From: Treponema sp.
GTDB taxonomy: Bacteria; Spirochaetota; Spirochaetia; Treponematales; Treponemataceae
Reading direction: 5' to 3'
Length of the DNA stretch: 64,000 nucleotides
Assembly: GCA_017940255.1 (NCBI GenBank)
Contig: JAGAZB010000030.1
Coordinates: 1-64,000 of the forward strand
Shown here: positions 1 to 7,940 of the stretch, in pieces
How positions within the stretch are numbered: position 1 is the first letter of the stretch
Layout of the letters: every line of letters begins with the position of its first letter
Made by a program: the position numbers and the translations under genes
The notes under the pieces: generated by a model
What the model was told of the DNA's origin: nothing
Databases searched by the model: none
The model's input: the letters and a program-made list of their open reading frames with translations, nothing else

Positions 1-432
1 CATGATAAAAGCCTTTTTAGATTCGCCGTCAAAGCCAAGCTTTTTGTAAAACTGATGTGCTTCTTTTCTAAAGCTGGCGCTTTGCAGAATCACTTTGTAA
101 CAATTATTTTCGCGGGCAAATTCAATTGCCATTTCCATAACTTTGCGGCCGAGTCCCTGTCCGCGATATTCCTTGTCGGTGACAACATTTTCAACAAAGG
201 CAATGGAAGACCCCAGACGGGTAAGGTTTGGAATTATCAGACAATAGCAGGTTGAGATAACTTTTCCGTTTTCAACGACGCCGAAATATTTTATCTTTTT
301 GTTCCCTTCAATTTCCTGTTGCCAGATTTTGCGGGCGTCTTCTACAGAATATTCGCCGTTAGCGCCGTCTAACTGTTCGTATAATTTAATGAGGGATTCA
401 AGGTCGTTTTAATTTAATTATCTGAGCTCCAT
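1..432 (-). pseudogene. GNAT acetyltransferase, partial and with a damaged N-terminus
   Basis: Runs off the left edge. On the minus strand the frame from about 408 down to 1 spells a GNAT-fold N-acetyltransferase: the acetyl-CoA loop YRGQGLGRK is at about 142-168 and the family's C-terminal FYKKLGF lies near 25-50. The natural start is the ATG at 432-430, with a GAGG ribosome site a few bases upstream, but that frame meets TAA at 420-418 and again at 411-409. One extra A after codon 4 and one fewer A in the following AAAA run would give MELRIIKLNDLESL, a normal GNAT beginning. I therefore read it as a recently frameshifted gene; a base-calling error in A-runs is the alternative. No in-frame ATG occurs until well inside the domain. 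Substrate unknown. Confidence 0.6.
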
Positions 433-545
433 TTTTTGCCTCGGTTTTGAGATTTGAGGATTCCTTTTGAAAGAAGGCCTTGTGTTTAAACATTACATTA
501 TTTTGAAAAATATAACTAGGTTATTATAGTAGAAAATGTTTATAA

Positions 546-690
546 GGGGGGGCGTTGCGGGGGTGTCCCCCGCAGAGGGGGTAGCGGACAAGCAACAAAG
601 CGGAGAGAAGCGGCCCTGCTTGCAGGGGCGCTTCGTGGAGCGACTTGCTTGGGAGCGAGGGGGAGACTTCCCCCACTTCTCCCTCCTTTA
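546..690 (-). repeat. GC-rich intergenic palindromic repeat, family 2, copy 1
   Basis: G/C-rich block in an AT-rich gap (433-827). It contains CCCCCGCAACG-type and GGGGGAAG-type ends and internal arms such as CCCCCGCAGAGGGGG. Its reverse complement aligns by eye with 10815-10915 and 16190-16295. The short reading frame across it (536-763) is not a gene. The rest of the 433-827 gap holds only a weak promoter-like TTACAC...TAATTG around 735-760. Confidence 0.6.
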
Positions 691-827
691 TGATATAATT
701 TCGACCGCTAAAACTTTACTCAAAAAATCAAATGCATGTTACACTATTGTTGTATTCTCATAATTGTAAGAAAGTATGGCGCGCGTGCTTTTCTACGACA
801 GAGTCCGTGGGACTCACAGGAGTTGCT

Positions 828-1652
828 TTGGCTAATCTTGATTTATTAATGCGGTCACTGGAGTTCATCGAGGAACATCTTGAAGATACTGTCGCTGTTC
901 AGACGGAAGATATTGCTGCGGCATGTTTTGCTTCTAAGTCTGCGCTTGAAAAGGTCTTTAAGTACACGATTCATTTTTCGGTTCACGATTATATTATCCG
1001 ACGAAAGATGACCAGGGCTGCAAGATTGATGATAGAAAAGCCAGCTCTAAGTATTCTGGATATTGCCGTTCAATTCGGCTATTCAAGTCATGAAGCCTTT
1101 ACGAGGACTTTTTCGCAGGTGTGGAATTGTAATCCGTCGGATTTCAAAAAACGCTACACCGAAAAGGGGCGTGAACATTCCGCGGAACTGTTTCCTAAAA
1201 TTACAGGCTTCATTCAATTAGAAGGAGAAGCTATTATGAGAAGAACTGTTGACATTTCTGAGTTGTATGATTTTTTTAAGTCGCGCAAGGACTGCTGGTT
1301 TGTATGTGGCGACATTGTTCACCTTATTCCAATTAATGAGATTTCGCACAAGGCAGGTGATGCCGCAATTGCAGAAGTCCTGCGTCGAATGGAAAGCGTG
1401 TGTGGTCCTGAAGATGTTGTGTTCAGAATTGGCGGTGATGAGTTCGCTCTGCTTACAAACTCAAGGGACCAGGCATATGCCGAAACACTCAAAGAAAAAA
1501 TTCTTGCCATGAACGGACAGCCCATTCAGTTTGAGGGGAAGGATATCCCACTAAGCCTTTACGCAAAAACTGTAAAGATTGAAGATAAGACGGTCCGCTA
1601 TGCTGAAATGTTTCCTAAGCTGATGATTCCTGACACGGAAAAAACGAATTAA
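828..1652 (+). CDS. AraC-type HTH regulator fused to a reduced GGDEF domain
   Basis: Predicted 274-residue cytoplasmic regulator. Residues about 8-110 form an AraC/XylS double helix-turn-helix (second helix region GYSSHEAFTRTF, then NPSDFKKRY). Residues about 135-265 form a short GGDEF domain: D162 sits at the first metal position, followed by N170, the GD at 177-178, and an intact GGDEF motif at 202-206 (RIGGDEFALL). The second acidic residue of the usual DxD is V164, so diguanylate cyclase activity is doubtful and nucleotide sensing is an alternative. I chose TTG at 828 because AGGAG precedes it by five bases; an in-frame ATG at 732 lies upstream without a ribosome site. An internal AAGGAG (1222-1227) lies eight bases before the in-frame ATG at 1236, exactly at the domain junction, so a free GGDEF piece may be made. 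Confidence 0.8.
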   Translation: MANLDLLMRSLEFIEEHLEDTVAVQTEDIAAACFASKSALEKVFKYTIHFSVHDYIIRRKMTRAARLMIEKPALSILDIAVQFGYSSHEAFTRTFSQVWNCNPSDFKKRYTEKGREHSAELFPKITGFIQLEGEAIMRRTVDISELYDFFKSRKDCWFVCGDIVHLIPINEISHKAGDAAIAEVLRRMESVCGPEDVVFRIGGDEFALLTNSRDQAYAETLKEKILAMNGQPIQFEGKDIPLSLYAKTVKIEDKTVRYAEMFPKLMIPDTEKTN

Positions 1653-1699
1653 AAAGTGAAAAAAAATCTTTTGGATGATTAAGAATGCCAAAAGCAGAA

Positions 1700-1728
1700 T
1701 TGATAACCAGGCTTTATTAGTATAAAAT
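1700..1728 (+). promoter_or_regulatory. Sigma-70 promoter giving a leaderless start for the 1736 gene
   Basis: TTGATA (1700-1705), 17-base spacer, TAAAAT (1723-1728). The ATG at 1736 begins eight bases after the -10 box and no Shine-Dalgarno is present, so transcription would begin at or next to the start codon. Confidence 0.6.
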
Positions 1729-1735
1729 TATTCTC

Positions 1736-2038
1736 ATGTATAAAGAAATATCATTTCCGGAACATGAATACGAATCAATTCAGAATTTCTTAAAAAACTT
1801 GGGATATTGTTATACTACAAGGGTATATAAAGAAGTCGGAAAGTATAAAACCGGAGAATTATATCTTGCCCCCTGGGGTGATGTATTGAAAATCGATGAG
1901 GTTAAGACTTACTGGAAAGTATCAGAACGTCCTTTCTATGACGAAATGAGTGATGATGAAAAGGCTGAAATCTTTAAATATTCAGAAGCTATCGGATTGC
2001 CATACGAATTTATCAAATTTTCTAAAGGCTCAGTCTGA
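1736..2038 (+). CDS. Small ASCH/PUA-like protein of unknown function
   Basis: A 100-residue soluble protein with no signal peptide or membrane segment. The central stretch (TTRVYKEVGKYKTGE near residues 27-41, then APWGDVLKIDEVK) resembles the ASCH/PUA-like fold, in which a beta-barrel carries an N-terminal T-R pair and a 'G-D-x-L-x-I-x-x-V' strand; members of that fold bind RNA or small nucleotides. This is a motif impression only. The gene stands alone between two AraC fusion regulators and has its own promoter 8 bases upstream of the ATG, without a ribosome site. Function not assigned. Confidence 0.6.
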   Translation: MYKEISFPEHEYESIQNFLKNLGYCYTTRVYKEVGKYKTGELYLAPWGDVLKIDEVKTYWKVSERPFYDEMSDDEKAEIFKYSEAIGLPYEFIKFSKGSV

Positions 2039-2085
2039 TTGCGGAAAAAACAAAGTATGACAAACATTATCAAGAATCAAAAACA

Positions 2086-2121
2086 CCTCCAAGTTATAAT
2101 CATCTCATAAAGTTTTGGAGG
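2086..2121. promoter_or_regulatory. Promoter -10 bracketed by a CCTCCAA/TTGGAGG inverted repeat
   Basis: TATAAT at 2095-2100 lies between CCTCCAA (2086-2092) and TTGGAGG (2115-2121). The right arm is also the ribosome site of the AraC-GyrB gene. The left arm is upstream of the expected transcription start, so this looks more like an operator-type DNA symmetry than an RNA hairpin. Weak -35. Confidence 0.35.
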
Positions 2122-2131
2122 AGATGACTTT

Positions 2132-3031
2132 ATGGATGATTTTAAACCGATGTTTGAATATGTTAAAAAGAACATTGAAAACAAAATGGGGCTAAAGGAA
2201 CTCGCTGATTTTATGGGCTACAGTCCTTTTTATATCAGCAGAAAATTTATGGATCTTTACGGCATTCCGTTTACTGCTTATGTGCGAATAAGGAAGCTGC
2301 AATATTCTATAAAAGATTTGCTTGCTGACATGAAAGTGATTGATGTTGCCATGAAATATTCCTTTGAATCTCACGAAGGTTTTTCAAGATCGTTCAAAAG
2401 TCTTTTCGGCTCTTCTCCAAAAGATATCAAAAAACATTTGCAGAAGTACGACATTCCTGAGGTTGAACTTTTTGCAAACTGTAAAGCAAAATATATGGAG
2501 GAAGAAAAAATGAGTTTGAGCGATGACATGCACAAAATGATTTACACGATTCTTTGTAATTCGTTTGAAGAAATGACGGCGGGCTTTTGTTCAAAAATTG
2601 AACTTAGCCTGCTGCCGAACAATTGCCTTAAGATTTTTGATGATGGCCGTGGTATCAAACTGGATGACGATGGAGAGGTTCACGAGGAAGTCCTGCAAAA
2701 TCTTTTTTCCGGCAAGCCCATTACAAAGCTTGAGTATGCCCAGATGGGTGACCTACCCTTTGATGACCTTAGGCTTGTGAACTCTCTTTGCGAAAAGCTT
2801 ACAATAACTGTCTGGCAGAATGGAAAAATCTATGAACAGGATTACATCCGAGGAGTTCCTCAGCATTCCGTTACAAGCAAAAGTAATGATTCTAAAATCC
2901 CGCATGGAACTCAGATTGTCCTTAAGCCGGATACTTCGATTTTTGGGGATAGTGAGTTTTGTAAGGAAAAGCTTGAAAACTGGATTAGAGAAAATTATTC
3001 GGGGTTGATGTGGAAGGTGAGGATAGATTAA
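2132..3031 (+). CDS. AraC-type HTH regulator fused to a degenerate GyrB-like GHKL domain
   Basis: 299 residues. Residues about 8-103 are an AraC double HTH (ELADFMGYSPFYISRKF; then YSFESHEGFSRSFKSLFGSSP). Residues about 130-295 resemble the GyrB/ParE N-terminal ATPase domain: NSFEEMTAGFC (143-153) matches the GyrB N-box, FDDGRGI (169-175) the Bergerat G1 box, EQDYIRGVP (235-243) and HGTQIVLKPD (258-267) later GyrB strands. The catalytic glutamate is replaced (T139), the following D is C142, and the glycine-rich ATP lid is missing (about 200-213), so hydrolysis is unlikely; binding ATP or a gyrase ligand is possible. Start: ATG at 2132 behind GGAGGAG. A second GGAGG (2497-2501) precedes the in-frame ATG at 2510 (M127), exactly where the GyrB-like part begins. 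The fusion is unusual; I know of no described function. Confidence 0.8.
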   Translation: MDDFKPMFEYVKKNIENKMGLKELADFMGYSPFYISRKFMDLYGIPFTAYVRIRKLQYSIKDLLADMKVIDVAMKYSFESHEGFSRSFKSLFGSSPKDIKKHLQKYDIPEVELFANCKAKYMEEEKMSLSDDMHKMIYTILCNSFEEMTAGFCSKIELSLLPNNCLKIFDDGRGIKLDDDGEVHEEVLQNLFSGKPITKLEYAQMGDLPFDDLRLVNSLCEKLTITVWQNGKIYEQDYIRGVPQHSVTSKSNDSKIPHGTQIVLKPDTSIFGDSEFCKEKLENWIRENYSGLMWKVRID

Positions 3032-3075
3032 AAATATTGCCTGAAGTTTGCTCAAAGTAGTAAACTAGTAGGGTT

Positions 3076-3636
3076 TTATAATTTTACCAAATCATGAATA
3101 TTCTTTTCATTCCAATATTCATTCTCCCAGAAAAAGAGTTCGGTCTTGCGCTTTTTAAAAATTCTAAAAGGTACATCAGAATTATCATAAATGTGCATAA
3201 CATCACAAACATTTATCAGTTCTGGAATTAAATCAAGGGCTTTTTTGTATCGCGAAATTATTTTGTCTTCAGGAACGCCATGACCTCCCTGGGATTCTCG
3301 AGATTTTACACGGGCAACATTAATGTTTGGATCACAAGTTAAAACATAAATGCATCGAATAAAATATCCTTCAGTTTTTGCTTTTTTTAATAATTTAAGG
3401 TTTCTATCTGTAGAAAGAACTGTTTCAAAAGTAAAACTTTTGTGTTCCGTGATACATTTTTCACGCATTGCCTCTGCCATTTGAGCCGCTTCTAAATCTG
3501 TGCAATGATTTGTACGTTTTATATCATCAGCATTAATATAAGGCTCAATGATTTTAGCAAGCCTTGTTATTGTAGACTTTCCGCTTCCATTTGGCCCTGC
3601 AAAAACAATTATTTCTGGAAGCTTTTTAGCGGGCAT
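3076..3636 (-). CDS. Zeta-toxin-like P-loop kinase (probable toxin of a TA pair)
   Basis: 186 residues. The P-loop GPNGSGKST is at about residues 14-22, followed by NADDIKR (about 35-41) and FTFETVLST (about 68-76), the arrangement of zeta toxins and related AAA_33-type kinases. Zeta toxins phosphorylate UDP-N-acetylglucosamine and block wall synthesis; that activity is known for the family and inferred here. The gene overlaps the small upstream gene by 11 bases, antitoxin-first, as in many toxin-antitoxin operons. It ends 45 bases from the convergent AraC-GyrB gene. It could instead be a stand-alone nucleotide or sugar kinase. Confidence 0.7.
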   Translation of the reverse strand: MPAKKLPEIIVFAGPNGSGKSTITRLAKIIEPYINADDIKRTNHCTDLEAAQMAEAMREKCITEHKSFTFETVLSTDRNLKLLKKAKTEGYFIRCIYVLTCDPNINVARVKSRESQGGHGVPEDKIISRYKKALDLIPELINVCDVMHIYDNSDVPFRIFKKRKTELFFWENEYWNEKNIHDLVKL

Positions 3637-3820
3637 TTACAACCTCTTTTCTTCCATCAGGATATTCGAGATAAGCTGTTTTAGTTTTTAAATCATAGCG
3701 AGCAATTGGTGTTCCTTTTATTCGTTTGATTTCATTATCTATGCGGATAGACTCTTTAAATCTTTCTGTTAATTCAGAATCTGAAAGACCACAAGTTGAA
3801 TCAAGTTCATTTTCTTCCAT
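3626..3820 (-). CDS. Small protein, probable antitoxin partner of the zeta-like kinase
   Basis: 64 residues from the ATG at 3820, which has AGGAGG ten bases upstream; a closer in-frame ATG at 3829 is only one base from that site. The protein is acidic at its N-terminus and ends in a beta-like stretch (TAYLEYPDGRKEVV). It does not resemble the known epsilon antitoxin by eye. The assignment rests on size, on its position before the kinase and on the 11-base overlap. A TATAAT lies about 16 bases upstream of AGGAGG. Confidence 0.55.
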   Translation of the reverse strand: MEENELDSTCGLSDSELTERFKESIRIDNEIKRIKGTPIARYDLKTKTAYLEYPDGRKEVVNAR

Positions 3821-4022
3821 GGACACCATTCCTCCTATAAATTGATTATAACACAACTATAGTATTAATTAAATGCTTTAATTATAATTTATTATTCACT
3901 TTATCCATGTAGCGTTCCTGCTACTCAACAATTTTTACACGAAATAATTTCCAGTCTGATTCTTTACAATTTGTCATATTTTCATAGTAGCAGTGGAAGA
4001 ATTTAATTGCTATAGTTTGATT

Positions 4023-6950
4023 ATGGAAATGAAAGATTATCTGAACTCTCTTTCGAAAGATGAATTGATTTCTCTGATTATACAACTTTCAGAGGAAGAA
4101 ATTGTTGTAAAAGAGTCTCTCGAAAGTAAGTTACCACTAACACCTTCCTTTGATAATAATAATTCAGGAAAATCCGATTTTAATCTTTCTTCAGATAATG
4201 AAAAACTTGTGTCGCGGGTTAGTTCTCCTCAAGAAAAAATCAATCTTTTTAAATCTCTTTTTGTTGGCCGTCAAGATGTATTTGCTTTACGGTGGCAAAA
4301 CTCCAAAAGTGGAAAAAGCGGATATTCTCCAGTTTGTGCGAACAAGTGGTTGACTGGAAAATGTGATATGAAAAAATATTCCTGCAGCTCATGTCTATTT
4401 AAGCTTCCTGTTCGTTTAGATGATAAATATTTTTATAATCATCTTGCTGGAAAAGACGAGCTGGCACGTGATGTTATAGGCCTTTATCCCTTGTTACCAG
4501 AAAATCTCTGCCGCTTTCTTGTAATTGATTTTGATAATCATAAAGAAAATGCCGCTCTCTGGAAATCAGATATTCTTGCTGTTCATAATACTTCTTCTGA
4601 ATTGAATATATCAAGTTATATAGAAATCTCTCGGTCTGGAAATGGCGGGCATTTGTGGTTTTTCTTTGAAGAAAATATTTCAGCTCGATTAGCAAGAAAG
4701 TTTGGAAGTGCAATATTAAAACTTGCAATGCAAAAAAGACATTCAATTTCTTTTGAAAGCTTTGACAGGATGTTCCCTAATCAGGATGAAATTCCAAAGG
4801 GAGGTTATGGGAATCTTATTGCTCTACCTTTGCAGGGAAAGGCAGTTAAAGAAGGTCATTCTGTTTTTGTTGATGAAGATTTCAAGCCTTTTGATGATCA
4901 GTGGCGATTTTTGAGTTCTATAAAGAAAATTGATGAAAAATCTATAAGGAGCGCAATTAGAGAAATAGAAAATCAGTTGCCAGATTTTGTTGAAAAAGAT
5001 GAAAGTGAATTTGAGATATCAGGTGGAATAAATCTTAAAGGTGATTTCGACAAGCCCAATCTTCCGAATGCTTTTCTAACTAAAAGCGATTTCCCTTCAA
5101 AAGTCATAATCACACTTTCTAATTATATTGAAATTGAAAAATCAGGAATCTCAGAACGTGCCCTAGGTATTCTTAGACGTACTGCAGTTTTTTTGAATCC
5201 AGAATATTTTAAAAATCTTAGAATGCATCTTCCCCTGTATAATATTCCGCGGTTTATAGACTGCTCAAAAGAAAATGAAAAATATCTTCTTCTACCGCGA
5301 GGCAATCAGCAAACGGTTGTTGATAAAATTAAAGAGGCTGGAGCATTATATGAAATCTTCGATGCGCGTGAAACTGGAGCAGCAATCGAAATAGAAAACA
5401 AAGTTTCTCTTTATGATGAACAGAAAATAGCACTTGCAGAAATGCTAAAATCAGACACAGGAATTCTTTGTGCGGGAACAGGTTTTGGAAAGACTGTAGT
5501 TGCTTCGGCTCTTATCGCTGAAAGAAAAATCAACACTCTTATTCTTGTACAATCGCATGCGCTTCTTGAACAATGGAAAAAATCCATTAAACAATTTTTG
5601 AATTTCACACCAGGTACGATTGCTGCTGGCAAAGATAAATCAACGGGAATCATAGATATTGCGATTGTTAATTCTCTTGTAGAAAAACAATCTGATGAAG
5701 TTAAACCTCGCTCATATAAATACGGAATGCTGATTGTAGATGAGTGTCATCATGTCTCGGCATTTACAACTGAAAATCTTGTGGCCAGTTTTAAATCAAA
5801 ATATGTTTATGGGCTTACAGCTACCCCAATCCGCCGCGATGGACATCAGAAAATTATTTTTTATCAGTGTGGAAAAATCTTATATTCAACAACAACAAAG
5901 CAGATGAATGCGGCTCAGTCTTTTTATCATTATTTTATTCCCCGTTTTACAAGCTTTCATTTTCTTGCAGAAAAAACTGATAATAAAAATCCGTCTATAA
6001 ATCAGTACTATGAAAAAATAATTGAAAACTCTGCACGTAATGAATTAATTATTTCTGATGTAAAGTACACAATCGAAAATCAGCGTACACCACTTATTCT
6101 TTCAGAAAGACTTGAGCATCTGGAACTTCTGCAAGAGCAATTAAAAGATTGTGCTCAAAATGTGGTTCTAATTACTGGCAAAGGAACCCAAAAACAAAAA
6201 AGAGAGCAGCTGAAAAATCTAAATAATATTCCAACTGAAGAAAGTTTGATAATTCTTGCAACCGGAAAATATGCAGGGGAAGGATTTGATTATCCAAGAA
6301 TTGATACCCTCATGTTAGCCATGCCTTTTAGCTGGAAGGGAACTCTTTCTCAATATTGTGGTCGTCTCCACAGAAATTTTGCAGGTAAGGAAGAGGTAAT
6401 TATTATGGACTACGTTGATTTCCGAATCCCTGTTTTTGACAGAATGTATCAAAACAGATTGAAAGGATATAAGCAGCTTGGTTATACAATCAAACCGAAA
6501 GAAAAAGATTTTGAAAAAAGTACTTCAACCGAGACAACTTCCAGACTTTTTTCGAAAGAAGAATATCTCCATGATTTTGAAAAAGATATAGTGAACGCAA
6601 AATCAAAAATCATAATAACTGCGCCATATCTTTCAAAAACAGAAACACAAACTTTCGCCCTGCTTACTGCAAAAAAGATAGCAGAAGGAGTGACGATAAT
6701 TGTCTATGTCAAAAAAGCAAGTGACGAAACAAAGAACAATAAACTGCAGACTTGTATTCAACTTTTAGAAAACATAGGAATCAGGGTAGAAGAAAAAGAT
6801 GATTTGTCGCAAAAGATTGCAATAATAGATGAAAAAGTTTTGTGGTATGGAAATATAAACTATCTGGGGTATACAGAAATGGAAGAATGCTGTATGAGAA
6901 TCGAAAATGCTAAAATTGCTTCGGAGATTGAAGGGGAAGTGATTGAATAA
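4023..6950 (+). CDS. TOTE-type primase-helicase with degenerate PLD domain
   Basis: 975 residues from ATG 4023 (an in-frame GTG at 3993 is an alternative; neither has a clear ribosome site, and a TATAGT six bases before 4023 suggests a leaderless start). Order: N-terminal helical tail; archaeo-eukaryotic primase domain of the TOTE conflict-system type (about 70-300) with a four-cysteine knuckle (C105, C114, C121, C124), the acidic IDFD (168-171) and SGNGGH (205-210); an SF2 helicase with Walker A GTGFGKT (485-491), DECHH (573-577), GLTATP, and a C-terminal QYCGRLHR motif VI; then a phospholipase-D-like region (about 870-975) with IIDEKVLWYG and N but with the expected HxK histidine replaced (SQK), so probably nuclease-dead. 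TOTE proteins are proposed anti-invader systems. Its neighbour is a toxin-antitoxin pair on the opposite strand. Confidence 0.85.
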   Translation: MEMKDYLNSLSKDELISLIIQLSEEEIVVKESLESKLPLTPSFDNNNSGKSDFNLSSDNEKLVSRVSSPQEKINLFKSLFVGRQDVFALRWQNSKSGKSGYSPVCANKWLTGKCDMKKYSCSSCLFKLPVRLDDKYFYNHLAGKDELARDVIGLYPLLPENLCRFLVIDFDNHKENAALWKSDILAVHNTSSELNISSYIEISRSGNGGHLWFFFEENISARLARKFGSAILKLAMQKRHSISFESFDRMFPNQDEIPKGGYGNLIALPLQGKAVKEGHSVFVDEDFKPFDDQWRFLSSIKKIDEKSIRSAIREIENQLPDFVEKDESEFEISGGINLKGDFDKPNLPNAFLTKSDFPSKVIITLSNYIEIEKSGISERALGILRRTAVFLNPEYFKNLRMHLPLYNIPRFIDCSKENEKYLLLPRGNQQTVVDKIKEAGALYEIFDARETGAAIEIENKVSLYDEQKIALAEMLKSDTGILCAGTGFGKTVVASALIAERKINTLILVQSHALLEQWKKSIKQFLNFTPGTIAAGKDKSTGIIDIAIVNSLVEKQSDEVKPRSYKYGMLIVDECHHVSAFTTENLVASFKSKYVYGLTATPIRRDGHQKIIFYQCGKILYSTTTKQMNAAQSFYHYFIPRFTSFHFLAEKTDNKNPSINQYYEKIIENSARNELIISDVKYTIENQRTPLILSERLEHLELLQEQLKDCAQNVVLITGKGTQKQKREQLKNLNNIPTEESLIILATGKYAGEGFDYPRIDTLMLAMPFSWKGTLSQYCGRLHRNFAGKEEVIIMDYVDFRIPVFDRMYQNRLKGYKQLGYTIKPKEKDFEKSTSTETTSRLFSKEEYLHDFEKDIVNAKSKIIITAPYLSKTETQTFALLTAKKIAEGVTIIVYVKKASDETKNNKLQTCIQLLENIGIRVEEKDDLSQKIAIIDEKVLWYGNINYLGYTEMEECCMRIENAKIASEIEGEVIE

Positions 6951-6978
6951 AAATCATTAAGCAAATTATAATTTATAA
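6944..6978 (+). promoter_or_regulatory. Probable promoter of the 7002 acetyltransferase gene
   Basis: TTGAAT at the very end of the helicase gene, an 18-base spacer and TATAAT. It overlaps the helicase stop codon, so the downstream gene can be transcribed independently. Confidence 0.4.
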
Positions 6979-7001
6979 AGAATAAATTATCAGGAGTCCC
7001 C

Positions 7002-7757
7002 ATGTTCACCCAATTACCCGAAGAAAAACGAGATTTGATAAAGCCGCTCTTTCAGAAAAGGCAGCCCAACAATTCTGCGCTCTGGTGTTATTTTGATGGG
7101 AAGATGACGGGCAAGACTTTTGTAGATAACATCACTTCTCCCACAAAAGCAATTTGCAGGCTGGATATGAGCTGGACTTATGTTAGTGATGATGCGGATT
7201 TACCTTGGATTGAAGAGGTTTTGAGCGAAGTTATAAAAAAGGATTGGCTTCAGGTAATCTGGGTTCCAGAACGGCGGGGTACATATCCTCTAAAAGAGTT
7301 TTCGAAAATTATTCCGCGCTTTGAGTTTATAGAAAGAAAAGAAGCTTTAGAAAACCCCTGCAATGTGGAAATTACACCTTTTACAAGTGAATTGTTCGAC
7401 AAGTTACCGGAAAATTATAAAAACTGGCATTTACAAAATTATGGAACAAAAGAAGCATTTCTTGAAAAAGCCTTTGGATTTTATGCTGTAGAAAATGGTG
7501 AGGTCTGTTGCGAAAGTGAGGCTGCCTTTACTGCCCACGGATTTACGGAAATTGGAATTTACACTTTTGAGCCATATCGTAGACGTGGTTTTGCTTTTGC
7601 GACTTGTCTTAGGACTCTGGAAGAACTTGAAAAGATGGGCTTGAAAGCAATCTGGGCTTGTGATGAAGAGAACGCAGAATCTGTTAGACTTGCCAAACAT
7701 CTAGGGTTTGTGAATCCTGTGGAGTATGATTTTTTGTATTTTTCGACGAGAAATTAA
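7002..7757 (+). CDS. GNAT-family N-acetyltransferase
   Basis: 251 residues, start ATG 7002 behind CAGGAG. The C-terminal half holds the GNAT core: the strand GIYTFEPYRRRGFAFATCL near residues 185-205 provides the acetyl-CoA pyrophosphate loop (RRRGFA), then NAESVRLAKHLGF near 225-238. The N-terminal half (about 1-120) is a second, degenerate GNAT-like or family-specific domain, a layout seen in GNAT proteins often annotated in firmicutes and treponemes. Substrate unknown. First of three same-strand acetyltransferase genes (7002, 7941, 8810), but each is separated by repeats or spacer, so a tight operon is doubtful. Confidence 0.8.
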   Translation: MFTQLPEEKRDLIKPLFQKRQPNNSALWCYFDGKMTGKTFVDNITSPTKAICRLDMSWTYVSDDADLPWIEEVLSEVIKKDWLQVIWVPERRGTYPLKEFSKIIPRFEFIERKEALENPCNVEITPFTSELFDKLPENYKNWHLQNYGTKEAFLEKAFGFYAVENGEVCCESEAAFTAHGFTEIGIYTFEPYRRRGFAFATCLRTLEELEKMGLKAIWACDEENAESVRLAKHLGFVNPVEYDFLYFSTRN

Positions 7758-7769
7758 TTAGAGAAGGAT

Positions 7770-7920
7770 GTGCAAGGGTATGGAAGGGCGGCGAAGCCGG
7801 CCACCGCAGGAAACGGTGGTTGAGCTTGTCGAAACTACCGTTTTCGAGGAGGCTGAGCGTTAGCGAACCCTGAAACACCCGACAGGCTCGGAGCGTAGCG
7901 GAGAGCCTGGTGCGCCTAAA
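7770..7920 (+). repeat. GC-rich intergenic palindromic repeat, family 1, copy 1
   Basis: Contains the arms GGTGG/CTACC around TTGAGCTTGTCGAAAC (7820-7835), plus AGGCTCGGAGCG and GCGTTAGCGAA segments. Copies at 9568-9820 and (inverted) 14199-14362 share CCACCGCAGGAAA, TTGAGC and TGTCGA pieces. The TTGAGCnTGTCGAA core is a palindrome I recognise as widespread in many bacterial phyla. Confidence 0.6.
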
Positions 7921-7940
7921 ATAAAAAAAGGAAATTTAAA

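Noticed and set aside
536-763. 75-codon reading frame
   Set aside because: Runs through a GC-rich palindromic repeat and has no ribosome site.
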